Positions 1 to 9,023 of a stretch of 64,000 bases of DNA are shown one piece after another; positions within the stretch are counted from its first letter, which is position 1, and every line of letters starts with the position of its first letter. Source of the DNA: Rhodoblastus sphagnicola (GTDB taxonomy: Bacteria > Pseudomonadota > Alphaproteobacteria > Rhizobiales > Beijerinckiaceae); NCBI RefSeq assembly GCF_002937075.1, contig NZ_NHSJ01000082.1, positions 1 through 64,000 of the forward strand, read 5' to 3'. Position numbers and translations under genes: made by a program. The notes under the pieces were generated by a model. The model was given only the letters and a program-made list of their open reading frames with translations. It had not been told where the DNA came from and searched no databases.

Positions 1-1
1 G

Positions 2-580
2 GCGTCCGCGCAAACGCTCGACGAATTGCGCGACCGCCTCGCCGCCTTCAACGGCTGCGCGCTGAAAGTGTCGGCGACGCAACTGGTGTTCGCCGACGGC
101 GCGCCGGATGCGCGGGTGATGCTGGTCGGCGAGGGGCCGGGCGCCGATGAGGATCGCCAGGGAAAGCCTTTCGTTGGTCGCGCCGGGCAATTGCTCGACA
201 AGATGCTCGCCGCCATCGGCCTCGACCGCACCAAAGTCTATATCGCCAATGTCGTGCCCTGGCGCCCGCCCGGCAACCGCACGCCCACGCCGCAGGAATT
301 GGCTCTATGTCTGCCGTTCGTGCGGCGCCAGATCGAACTGGTCGCCCCGGATTTTCTCGTCCTGCTCGGCGCGTCGGCGGCGCAGACCCTGCTCGGCGAG
401 AAAGAGGGAATCATGCGGCTGCGCGGCCATTGGCGCGACTATGCCTGCGCCGACAAGACGATTCGCGCCCTGCCCATGCTGCATCCGGCCTATCTGCTGC
501 GCGCGCCGCTCGCCAAGGCGCAAGCCTGGCGCGACCTGCGCGCCCTGAAGAAAGCGCTCGACCATGCCGGCGACGTTTGA
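2..580 (+). CDS. Type 4 uracil-DNA glycosylase, 5' end missing
   Basis: The frame is open to the left edge, so the true start lies outside the window; 192 residues are visible. The protein removes uracil from DNA in base-excision repair. Family 4 hallmarks are present: the uracil-binding/catalytic motif [20 protein letters not shown] near visible residues 40-60, [20 protein letters not shown] after it, and the C-terminal LHPAYLLR motif. Family 4 enzymes carry a 4Fe-4S cluster; cysteines at NGCALK and LALCLPF are the visible candidate ligands, and the remaining ones would be upstream. Its last 17 bases overlap rnhB, which suggests translational coupling. Family identity is secure. Confidence 0.93.
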   Translation, partial: ASAQTLDELRDRLAAFNGCALKVSATQLVFADGAPDARVMLVGEGPGADEDRQGKPFVGRAGQLLDKMLAAIGLDRTKVYIANVVPWRPPGNRTPTPQELALCLPFVRRQIELVAPDFLVLLGASAAQTLLGEKEGIMRLRGHWRDYACADKTIRALPMLHPAYLLRAPLAKAQAWRDLRALKKALDHAGDV

Positions 581-1175
581 GCTGGAGCGCGACCTGATCG
601 CGCAAGGGCTGTGGCCCGTGGCCGGCGTTGACGAGGTCGGGCGCGGCCCGCTGGCGGGGCCGGTCTGCGTCGCGGCGGTGATTCTCGACCGCGACAACTT
701 GCCGCAGGGGCTGGACGATTCGAAAAAACTCACCGCGAAGCGCCGGGCGGCGCTGGCCGAGGAGATTTACGCGTCGGCGCTGGCGATTTCCGTGGTGATG
801 GCCCCGGCGGCTGAGGTGGACGCGCTCAACATTCGGGGCGCGACGCTCAAGGCCATGGCGCGCGCGGCGGCCGCCCTCGCGCTTCCCCCTGCTTTCGCGC
901 TGATCGACGGCCGCGACGCGCCAAAACTGGTCTGTCCGGCCCGCGCGGTCATCCATGGCGACGCGATTTCCATGTCGATCGCCGCCGCCTCCATCGTGGC
1001 CAAGGTCGCGCGCGACCGGCTGATGGCGCGCCTGGATCGGATCTACCCTGGTTATGGTTTCGCCGGCCACGCCGGCTATGGGACGCCAGCGCATCTGGCG
1101 GCGCTGCGACAACACGGCCCCTGTCCCGAACACCGCCGCTCTTTCGCGCCGGTGCGCGCCCTGTCGGCAAGCTGA
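564..1175 (+). CDS. rnhB: Ribonuclease HII
   Basis: A 203-residue protein of normal RNase HII length. It cleaves the RNA strand of RNA-DNA hybrids and incises at single misincorporated ribonucleotides. The catalytic signature [14 protein letters not shown] lies at about residues 20-33 and supplies the DEDD-type acidic residues, with [15 protein letters not shown] and the [11 protein letters not shown] motif following in family order. The ATG overlaps the 3' end of the uracil-DNA glycosylase gene, so the two repair genes probably share a transcript and are translationally coupled. Confidence 0.96.
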   Translation: MPATFELERDLIAQGLWPVAGVDEVGRGPLAGPVCVAAVILDRDNLPQGLDDSKKLTAKRRAALAEEIYASALAISVVMAPAAEVDALNIRGATLKAMARAAAALALPPAFALIDGRDAPKLVCPARAVIHGDAISMSIAAASIVAKVARDRLMARLDRIYPGYGFAGHAGYGTPAHLAALRQHGPCPEHRRSFAPVRALSAS

Positions 1176-1200
1176 CGCTGCTGCTGTCTCAGGACATCTT

Positions 1201-1220
1201 GTCACAATTCGTCACAATTC
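1201..1220. repeat. Perfect 10-bp tandem duplication upstream of ccrM
   Basis: GTCACAATTC occurs twice back to back at 1201-1210 and 1211-1220, about 30 bp before a TTCA-N7-TTAAC sequence (1240-1255) that is one mismatch from a CtrA box. Helical phasing of 10 bp would place both copies on the same DNA face. It may be a regulatory site for ccrM; no known regulator motif is recognised. Confidence 0.45.
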
Positions 1221-1239
1221 GCCGCCACGCGCCGGTTTG

Positions 1240-1255
1240 TTCACTTCGTCTTAAC
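1240..1255 (+). promoter_or_regulatory. Near-consensus CtrA box before ccrM
   Basis: The sequence reads TTCA, seven bases, TTAAC, one mismatch from the CtrA consensus TTAA-N7-TTAAC. In Caulobacter ccrM is directly activated by CtrA. A GANTC site (GAATC, 1295-1299) follows in the leader, with two more at 1447-1451 and 1474-1478 inside the start of the gene. CtrA control here is an inference from motif and neighbour. Confidence 0.45.
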
Positions 1256-1295
1256 GCGCGGGGCATAAAGGCGCGCGCTCCAGAGTAAGCCGTAG

Positions 1296-2633
<1,338 letters not shown>

Positions 2634-2650
2634 GCGAGAATCTTCGCGCC

Positions 2651-2666
2651 TTAAGTAAGCCTTAAC
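2651..2666 (+). promoter_or_regulatory. Perfect CtrA box, TTAA-N7-TTAAC
   Basis: TTAAGTAAGCCTTAAC matches the full CtrA consensus exactly. It sits in the 78-bp gap between ccrM and the next gene, 46 bp before that gene's ATG, and TTGACA-like sequence follows at 2673-2679. CtrA control of the downstream gene is inferred. Confidence 0.6.
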
Positions 2667-2711
2667 CCTGTCCTTGACACTCTGCGGCGAAACCATCGAC
2701 CCAGAGACCGC

Positions 2712-3584
2712 ATGACCTATCTTCATCCGCCGCCAGGCGACGTCCCGGTGATCGTCACCAAGGATGTTGGCGGCTATGTCAATGAATATGCCGACATGAC
2801 CCGTCTCTATGCCGAGACCGGGCGGGAGGTGCGGCTGCACGAATGCCGCTCCGCCTGCACGCTGGCGCTGAGCCTGCCCAATGTCTGCGTCTATCCCGGC
2901 AGCCTGCTAAAATTCCACAAGGCCTATAATCCGGAGACAAAGGTCGCCAACGACGAGGTCTCCGACCAGTTGATGGCGTCCTATCCGGCGGCCGTGCGCG
3001 AGCGTCTGGGCGATCTGACGCGAACTTACAAGGTGCTCACCGGCTCCGAACTGATTCGGCTGGGCGTGCGCGATTGCAACCGGCCGTCCGGCCCGGCCTA
3101 TGCCGTGGCCCGCGCCAAACCGAAGCCCGCCGCGCCCGAGCCGGGCTATTTCAGCCAGCTCGCCGAGGTGTTCTCGTCGGCGACGCCGACCGCCACCCAG
3201 GTCAAGCCGCAACGCGTGCAGGTCGCCGCCGTGCGCCTCAATCCGCCAAAGCCGGAAGCGGCGCCGCCGACTGAAGCGCCGGCGGCCGAACCGCCGCCGC
3301 CCGTGACGCCCGACACGCCGCCGCTGCCCCCGTCACGCCCCGCCGACCTGTCGCGGCCCGCCGCCTCGCCTCAAGTCGCCTCGCCTCAAGTCGTCTTGCC
3401 TCAAGTCGTCTTGCCGCCTCCGCCGGCTCCGCCCCAAGCCGAGGCGCCGCCGGTTGCGCCGCCGCCGCGTCCGCCGGAACTCAGGATCACCTCGGCCTGG
3501 GGCCAGAGAATCGTGGGTTCGGCGCCGATTCTGGCGACGAGGCAATTCACGCCCTTTCCCTACCGCGTGGTTCGAAAGGGCTGA
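2712..3584 (+). CDS. Conserved protein with ClpP-like N-terminal part and proline-rich C-terminus
   Basis: 290 residues of unknown function. Residues 1-125 are globular, and the pattern HECRSACTLALSLPNVCVYPG followed by KFHKA resembles the predicted periplasmic ClpP/crotonase-fold proteins in which a cysteine-serine stretch sits in an oxyanion-like turn. Residues 130-260 are very rich in proline and alanine and include short reiterated units (SPQVASPQVVLPQVVLPPP). No N-terminal signal peptide is evident from the ATG at 2712, so location is unclear. It follows ccrM behind a perfect CtrA box and may be cell-cycle controlled. The fold assignment is tentative. Confidence 0.7.
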   Translation: MTYLHPPPGDVPVIVTKDVGGYVNEYADMTRLYAETGREVRLHECRSACTLALSLPNVCVYPGSLLKFHKAYNPETKVANDEVSDQLMASYPAAVRERLGDLTRTYKVLTGSELIRLGVRDCNRPSGPAYAVARAKPKPAAPEPGYFSQLAEVFSSATPTATQVKPQRVQVAAVRLNPPKPEAAPPTEAPAAEPPPPVTPDTPPLPPSRPADLSRPAASPQVASPQVVLPQVVLPPPPAPPQAEAPPVAPPPRPPELRITSAWGQRIVGSAPILATRQFTPFPYRVVRKG

Positions 3585-3614
3585 TGGAGCCAAGGGCGTC
3601 GGGCGAGTCGCGAC

Positions 3615-4547
3615 TCACCGCCGCCGAAAAACCCCGGTCAATTGCGGCGCGCCCTCGGTCTCCACCAACGCCCTCTCGTGCAAATCCTCGAGATGGGCGA
3701 GGGTGGAGAGGGCGGCGGCCCCTTTCAGGCGGGGATCGAGCTTTTCATAGACTTTCTCGACAATGTCCGAAATCGCGCGCGGCCCCGCGTCCAGCGCGGC
3801 CAGAATCGAGATTTCGCGCGCGCGCCGGTGCTGCAGCACCGCGCGGACAAAACGCTGCGGCTGCGTCACCGGCCCGCCATGACCCGGCCAGTACAGCGCG
3901 TGATCGGCGTCGCGCAGTCTCGACAGCGAATCGAGATAGGGCCGCATGGCGCCGTCCGGCGGCGCCACGATCGAGGTGGACCAGGCCATGATGTGGTCGC
4001 CGGTGAACAGACCTTTTTCCTCGACCAGTTCGAAACAGACATGGTTCATGGTGTGGCCGGGCGTGGCCAAAGCCCTGATGGTGAAACCGGCGCCGGCGAT
4101 GAGTTCGCCCTCTGACAGCGCCCTGTCAGGGGCATAATCCATATCGTTGGAGGCGTCGAGCTTGTTGGCTTCGCCCAGGGCGAGGTCGCGGGCTGCGAAA
4201 TGCGGCGCGCAACCCAGAATTTCCGCGCCGGTCGCCTGTTGCAGCAGGCGCGCGGCGGGCGAATGGTCGCGATGGGTGTGGGTCACGAGGATTTTTGCGA
4301 CGCGCTCGCCCGACAGCCCCTTCAGCAGCGCGTCGATATGCGCGGGAAGGTCGGGGCCGGGGTCGATCACAACAACCTCGCCGGCGCCGACGACATAGGT
4401 GCAGGTGCCGGTAAAAGTGAAGGGTCCGGGATTGGGCGCGACCAGCCGCCGCACCAGCGGCGAGACGCGCTGCATCTCGCCGGCGGGCGCGGTGAAAGTC
4501 AGGTCGAAGCGCGGCTCCTCACCGTCGGGCTGGGCAATGTCGGTCAT
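3615..4547 (-). CDS. MBL-fold metallohydrolase (beta-lactamase-like)
   Basis: A 310-residue member of the metallo-beta-lactamase superfamily, close to the LACTB2/GloB-like hydrolases. The zinc-binding motif THTHRDHSPAARLL is near residue 90, with GHTMNHV, GDHIMAW and the later WPGHGGP supplying further metal ligands in family order. The C-terminal 80 residues look like the winged-helix tail seen in this subgroup. I chose ATG 4547 (MTDIAQPDG); an in-frame start at 4622 would overlap the end of the upstream secreted-protein gene. The substrate cannot be told from sequence. Confidence 0.88.
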   Translation of the reverse strand: MTDIAQPDGEEPRFDLTFTAPAGEMQRVSPLVRRLVAPNPGPFTFTGTCTYVVGAGEVVVIDPGPDLPAHIDALLKGLSGERVAKILVTHTHRDHSPAARLLQQATGAEILGCAPHFAARDLALGEANKLDASNDMDYAPDRALSEGELIAGAGFTIRALATPGHTMNHVCFELVEEKGLFTGDHIMAWSTSIVAPPDGAMRPYLDSLSRLRDADHALYWPGHGGPVTQPQRFVRAVLQHRRAREISILAALDAGPRAISDIVEKVYEKLDPRLKGAAALSTLAHLEDLHERALVETEGAPQLTGVFRRR

Positions 4548-4585
4548 GCCGACACTGTGCGATGCCGCGGCGCGCGCGCCAAGCC

Positions 4586-4957
4586 TTAATTGGCCCGTGT
4601 CGCGGTCCAGCGGCCGCCGCAATAATCGGTGTTGGCCGACCAGGCGCCGGAGGCGCTGTCGCCCTTCACCGCGCCATTGGCGCGCATCGCCCGCTCACCC
4701 TGCGAAAACCGCCCGACGACGGTGTTGGCTGCGTCGATATAGCCCCAGGAATCGATGCCTCCGGCGCTGACGGCGACGATTTTGGCGTCCTTGACGGTGA
4801 CGACCACATCGGTCGCAGGCGCGCAATCTCCCACCGTGGTCTGCACGGCGACGCGCCACTTGCCGTCATAGGCTTTTGAGGCGAGGCCGCCATCCTGGGC
4901 CAAGGCGGCGAACGGGAGAAGAACAAGAAGCGGAACGAGCCGGCGGACAGCGCGCAC
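4586..4957 (-). CDS. Small secreted protein of unknown function
   Basis: 123 residues starting at a GTG that is preceded by a strong GGAGG six bases upstream. The N-terminus RAVRRLVPLLVLLPFAALAQ is a clear signal peptide with an Ala-x-Ala-like cleavage site. The mature part of about 100 residues has two cysteines (GDCAPAT and DYCGGRW) that could form a disulphide, and a pattern of alternating hydrophobic residues fitting a small beta domain. It lies 38 bp upstream of the MBL-fold hydrolase on the same strand and may be cotranscribed. No family is recognised. Confidence 0.75.
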   Translation of the reverse strand: MRAVRRLVPLLVLLPFAALAQDGGLASKAYDGKWRVAVQTTVGDCAPATDVVVTVKDAKIVAVSAGGIDSWGYIDAANTVVGRFSQGERAMRANGAVKGDSASGAWSANTDYCGGRWTATRAN

Positions 4958-5076
4958 GGGAAACCTCCGAGATGGACATTTGCCGCATCGCTGCCATGTT
5001 TTGGCCCGATTGCAAAGAGAGATCTGGCTCCGAGGCGCCGTTTTTCCGGCGCCTCGGCAAATCGGTCACGCCGAAG

Positions 5077-6888
5077 TTACGCTGCGGCAAGCGCGGCCGT
5101 CAGTTGCGTCAACAGGTCGCTGCCGACATAGACGAAATCGGCGACCCCGGCCTCGCGCAAACCCGCTTCCAACTCTCCGGGACGGCCGGCGAAATAGACC
5201 GTCGCGCCGGCCTCCTTCAAAGCCTTCGCCGCCGCGACCCCGCTTTCGCCATAGAGCGCGTCGGACGAGCAGAGCACGGCGAGTTTCGCGCCGGACGCCT
5301 TGAAGCCCGCCGCGAGCGCGGTCGCGTCGCCAAATCCGTCGTTGGACAAAGCCTCGATGCCGCCGGCCTCGAAGAAATTCTTGGCGAAAGTCGCGCGCGC
5401 GGTGAAGGCGGCGATCGGGCCGAGATTGGCCAGGAAAATCTTCGGATGCGCGCCGGCGGCCTCCGCTCTGTCGCGCAAAGCCTCGAAAGGTTCGGCGACG
5501 CGCCGCGGCGCGAGGCCGTTGGCGTTGGCGGCGAGCGCCGGCGCCGGGATCAGCACCGTGACCGGCTTTTCATGAATGTTGGGGAATTCGCTGGCGCCGG
5601 TCAGCGGCTCCTTGCGCCGCGCGACGGCCTTGGCGCGCTCGGCCGCCACCTTGGCGATTTCGCTGGCGATCAGCCCGCTGGCCAGGGCCTTGGCGAGGCC
5701 GCCGGCCTTTTCAATGTCCTGGAACAGGGCGTAGGCGCGCTCAACCAGCGCGTCGGTGAGGGCTTCCACGCCGCCGGAGCCGGCCGCCGGGTCGGCCACC
5801 TTGCCGAGGTTGGATTCCTCCAGCAGCACCAGTTGCGTGTTGCGGGCGATGCGGCGGGCGAGCGCGTCGGGCAGGCCGAGCGCCTGGGTGAACGGCAGGA
5901 CGGAAATGCTGTCGGCGCCGCCGAGCCCGGCGGAAAACACCGCGACGGTCGCGCGCAACAGGTTCACCCAGGGGTCGCGGCGGGTCATCATGCGCCAGGC
6001 GGTCTCGCCATGGACGCGAATCGGACGCGGCGTCAGGCCGCAGGCCTGTTCGATGCTCGCCCACAACCGCCGCAAAGCGCGGAATTTCGCCAGGGTCAAG
6101 AATTCGTCGGCGTCGGCGGCGAGCCGGAAGTCGATTTTTTCGCGCGCCGTCTCAAGCGGCAAACCGCCGGCTTCCAGCGCGCGCAAATAATCGACGCCCG
6201 CCGCCAGCGTAAAGGCGAGTTCCTGCGCCGGCGAGCCCCCGGCGGCGTGGACGATGCGGCCATCGGCGGCGACGATTCCGGCAAAACCCTTGTCGGCCAA
6301 GATTTTGGCCTTGGCGGCGAGCGCCGCGCCCGCCGTGGTCCAATCCAGCGTCGCGCCGGACAAAGCGGCGGCGCCCAGCGGATCGAGTCCGAGCGAGAGG
6401 TCGAGCTTCGCCACATCGTAGCCACGCGCGGCGACGAGGGCTTCGATCGCCGTGACAATCGCGTCGGCCTCGCCGGGCAGGTCGAAGATCACCCGCAAGC
6501 CGGCGTCGAGATGCGCGTTCTCCAGCGCCGGGGCGAGGGCGGCGGCGTCCTTCAGGCCGAAACCGCAGGCGCCGGCCGAACCGGCGAACACCACATGCAG
6601 GCCGTTGGCGCCGTTTTCCAGATCGGCCAGCGCCAGTTTGTTGGCTTGCGCGCCATCGGGGTGATCGACCCGCGCCGTCACCGCCCAGTCGCCGGCGCCG
6701 CGAAAGGCGCGCGGCTTGCCGGAGGCGCGGGCATAGAGCGGCTGAATGTCGAACCCGTCATAGGTCTTGGAGATCAGACGGGAAAATGGCGCGCCCTTGA
6801 GGGCGAGTTCGGCCTTCTGGCGCCATTGCTCTTCGGTGGCGGGGGCGAAAACATCGGCGAAAGGCGTGGCGGTTTCGGTCGCTGCCAT
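5077..6888 (-). CDS. mutA: Methylmalonyl-CoA mutase small (beta) subunit
   Basis: A 603-residue homologue of the non-catalytic subunit of heterodimeric methylmalonyl-CoA mutase, which interconverts succinyl-CoA and (R)-methylmalonyl-CoA. The N-terminal TIM-barrel half (WAVTARVDHPD, DPAAGSGGVEALTDAL) is followed by a Rossmann-like C-terminal domain (residues about 460-600). That domain lacks the cobalamin-binding DxHxxG, as expected for this subunit. ATG 6888 is chosen because AGGAG lies eight bases upstream; an in-frame start at 6942 has no such site. The catalytic subunit gene mutB, usually adjacent, is not in the window, and meaB lies about 18 kb away. Confidence 0.92.
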   Translation of the reverse strand: MAATETATPFADVFAPATEEQWRQKAELALKGAPFSRLISKTYDGFDIQPLYARASGKPRAFRGAGDWAVTARVDHPDGAQANKLALADLENGANGLHVVFAGSAGACGFGLKDAAALAPALENAHLDAGLRVIFDLPGEADAIVTAIEALVAARGYDVAKLDLSLGLDPLGAAALSGATLDWTTAGAALAAKAKILADKGFAGIVAADGRIVHAAGGSPAQELAFTLAAGVDYLRALEAGGLPLETAREKIDFRLAADADEFLTLAKFRALRRLWASIEQACGLTPRPIRVHGETAWRMMTRRDPWVNLLRATVAVFSAGLGGADSISVLPFTQALGLPDALARRIARNTQLVLLEESNLGKVADPAAGSGGVEALTDALVERAYALFQDIEKAGGLAKALASGLIASEIAKVAAERAKAVARRKEPLTGASEFPNIHEKPVTVLIPAPALAANANGLAPRRVAEPFEALRDRAEAAGAHPKIFLANLGPIAAFTARATFAKNFFEAGGIEALSNDGFGDATALAAGFKASGAKLAVLCSSDALYGESGVAAAKALKEAGATVYFAGRPGELEAGLREAGVADFVYVGSDLLTQLTAALAAA

Positions 6889-7121
6889 GAGAAGTCTCCT
6901 CGAATCTATCGCTCTTTTGCCACGTGACGCGGCGACGCGCACCTTGTCTTTTGGCGAAGGGGCGCGAGCCAGATGTCGCGACCAATGTGTTAACGAGTCT
7001 TAAGTCTTTTGCGCTCAAAACCTAGGGCGGGTTCGTGGCGGGCTGGCGACAAGGTCCCATTGTCGCCGTCTTTATCGCGCAAGAACGGCGAAGATTCTGC
7101 TTTTAGGAAAAAGATTCCTTG
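6889..7121. promoter_or_regulatory. Divergent promoter region, mutA and DUF900 lipoprotein
   Basis: A 233-bp gap between two divergent genes. It contains TTAACGAGTCTTAAG (6990-7004), a pair of TTAA half-sites six bases apart enclosing a GANTC site (GAGTC). The spacing is one base short of a CtrA box. No clear -35/-10 pair was identified. Confidence 0.35.
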
Positions 7122-8363
7122 ATGATTGTGAGAAAGATAACGGCGAATTTCGCCCTGCTCGGCTTGCTCGGCTCCGGCCTCGCGCCGCTGTCGGGCTGCT
7201 CGACCGTGGGCGTGGCCGAGGCCAGCTCGAATCTTGGCTCGAACATGCATAACAGTTTTTCGGGCGGCGTCGCCAATGTCGGCGGCATGTTTTCCGGCGG
7301 CCCGGACAGGCCGGCCTATTCGACGCGCATCTTCATCGCCTCCACCCGCAAGGGCGGCACGCATTCGACCGAACTGACCCCGGGCGCCGAGGCGCGCTAT
7401 TCGCTGGACACGATCACGGTGCCGCCGGGCCACGAGGCCGGCGACGTCGAGCGTCCCAACTGGGGTTCGCCCGATCCGAGCCGCCATATCGCGGTCGCCA
7501 GCCATTCGGCGCTGGAGGACAATGAATTCAAAAGCCAGCTTGCGGCGCAGATTTCCGGCCGCGTCGGCGTCTCCCGCGACGTGCTGGTCTACGTCCATGG
7601 CTTCAACACCTCGCTCGACGACGCAAGGTTCCGGCTGGCGCAACTGGTGGTGGACGGCAATTTCACCGGCGTCCCCGTGCTGTTCACCTGGCCGTCGAAA
7701 TCGGCGCTGCTGGCCTATGGCGCCGACAAGGAAAGCGCCACCGCCTCGCGCGACGCCTATCTGAAGCTGCTCAACGATATAGCGGCGACCCCCGGCGTCG
7801 GCCGCGTCCACATTCTCGCCCATAGCATGGGCACCTGGCTCACCATGGAAACCCTGCGCGAAGCGGCGCTGTCCGGCTCGCCAGACCTCAACGGCCGCCT
7901 CGGCCAGGTGCTGCTGGCGGCGCCGGACATCGACCTGTCCGTGTTCAAGCAGCAGATCGCCCGGCTCGACGCCTCGCGGTTTTCGGTGTTCGTCTCCAAG
8001 GGCGACCGCGCGCTGCAATTGTCGGCGGGTCTTCAGGGCGACCGCCGTCTCGGCTCGCTCGATCCCGGCTCCGACAGGGACCGCGAGCTGATCGAAAAGC
8101 TGGGCGTGGGCGTCTATGACATTTCGTCGTTTTCCAGCGGCCTGATCGGCCACGACAACTACGCCAACGCGCCGCAGGTGGTCAGCCAGATCGGCGCGCG
8201 GCTCAGCACGCCTTCGGGCGAAGCGAGTCAGGCGGTGATCGACGCCGGAGCCGACCGCAGCGTGCGGCCCGATCCCAAGATGATTACGGCAAGCGACCTG
8301 CCGCCGGTGGGAGCGGATGGGGCGGCGCAGGCAAAAACGGATGCTGCGCCGCAGGCAAAATAA
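7122..8363 (+). CDS. DUF900 alpha/beta-hydrolase lipoprotein
   Basis: 413 residues. The N-terminus has a lipoprotein signal with lipobox LSGC (cysteine near residue 27), so the protein is probably membrane-anchored on the periplasmic side. The DUF900 hydrolase domain spans about residues 60-330: strand and oxyanion region VLVYVHGFNTS, nucleophile elbow AHSMGTW, and a later aspartate in LLAAPDIDL. The family is an esterase/lipase-like group of unknown substrate. Start: ATG 7122, directly preceded by an in-frame TTG; AGGA lies 13 bases upstream. The C-terminal 60 residues are low-complexity Ala/Gln-rich. Confidence 0.85.
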   Translation: MIVRKITANFALLGLLGSGLAPLSGCSTVGVAEASSNLGSNMHNSFSGGVANVGGMFSGGPDRPAYSTRIFIASTRKGGTHSTELTPGAEARYSLDTITVPPGHEAGDVERPNWGSPDPSRHIAVASHSALEDNEFKSQLAAQISGRVGVSRDVLVYVHGFNTSLDDARFRLAQLVVDGNFTGVPVLFTWPSKSALLAYGADKESATASRDAYLKLLNDIAATPGVGRVHILAHSMGTWLTMETLREAALSGSPDLNGRLGQVLLAAPDIDLSVFKQQIARLDASRFSVFVSKGDRALQLSAGLQGDRRLGSLDPGSDRDRELIEKLGVGVYDISSFSSGLIGHDNYANAPQVVSQIGARLSTPSGEASQAVIDAGADRSVRPDPKMITASDLPPVGADGAAQAKTDAAPQAK

Positions 8364-8390
8364 GCCGCGAGTATTTCCGCGGAATTGATT

Positions 8391-9020
8391 TCACGGCGCC
8401 GGCGGCGCGTGAGTTGATTGAGTCTCGCGGCCGGAATCGCTTGCGGCTTCGGGTAATGAAGTGTCGGCGATTTCAGTATTTTCTCGCGGAGATTCCGCGC
8501 CCACAACAGGTTGTGTGTCGCGCGGCGGCAAGTCGGCTTCTTCTTGCTTTGTGGTTGAGCCTTCGTCTCCCAGCAGCGCCTTCAGCTTCTCGCTCTCTTC
8601 CGCCGACAGCGGCGCGGCGGGAGCGGCTTCCGCTTTCCTCCTCCGACTGTTGCGCCAGAGCAACAAGCCGGCGACGCCAAACAGCGCGAAGGGGGAAAGC
8701 CACAGCGCCGCCGTGTCCCATTCGAACGGCGGTTTCAGCAGCACGAAATTGCCGTAGCGGGCGACCAGGAACGCCTTGATGTCCTGATCGCTCTTGCCCG
8801 CCGTCAATTGCTCGCGCACCAGCATGCGCAAATCCTTGGCGAGGGAAGCGTCGGAATCGTCGATCGACTGGTTCTGGCAGACGAGGCAGCGCAAGTCCGC
8901 CGAAATGCTGCGCGCGCGCGATTCCAGCTTGGGGTCGGGCAGGATTTCGTCCGGTTGCACGGCATGGGCCGGCAAAGCGAGGGCGGCGAGGGCGAACAGG
9001 GTCAGAAGAGTCTTGCGCAT
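8391..9020 (-). CDS. ccmH: Cytochrome c maturation thiol-disulphide protein CcmH
   Basis: 209 residues. A signal peptide (about residues 1-20) is followed by the haem-lyase thioredoxin-like motif LRCLVCQNQSIDDSDA, in which the CxxC reduces the apocytochrome c haem-binding cysteines. One transmembrane helix (ALWLSPFALFGVAGLLLW) follows near residue 105. The C-terminal 80 residues are an acidic, low-complexity extension longer than in many CcmH/CycL proteins. It is the last gene of the ccmI-ccmE-ccmF-ccmH operon, three bases after ccmF. Confidence 0.95.
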   Translation of the reverse strand: MRKTLLTLFALAALALPAHAVQPDEILPDPKLESRARSISADLRCLVCQNQSIDDSDASLAKDLRMLVREQLTAGKSDQDIKAFLVARYGNFVLLKPPFEWDTAALWLSPFALFGVAGLLLWRNSRRRKAEAAPAAPLSAEESEKLKALLGDEGSTTKQEEADLPPRDTQPVVGAESPRENTEIADTSLPEAASDSGRETQSTHAPPAP

Positions 9021-9023
9021 GAA

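Noticed and set aside
26..580. TTG at 26 as the start of the uracil-DNA glycosylase gene
   Set aside because: The frame stays open to base 2 with protein-like sequence, and the family has more N-terminal residues, so the gene is cut by the edge.
4876..6927. Long plus-strand open frame opposite mutA
   Set aside because: It is an Arg/Gly/Ala-rich mirror of a well-conserved gene on the other strand, as happens in GC-rich coding DNA; no domain is visible.
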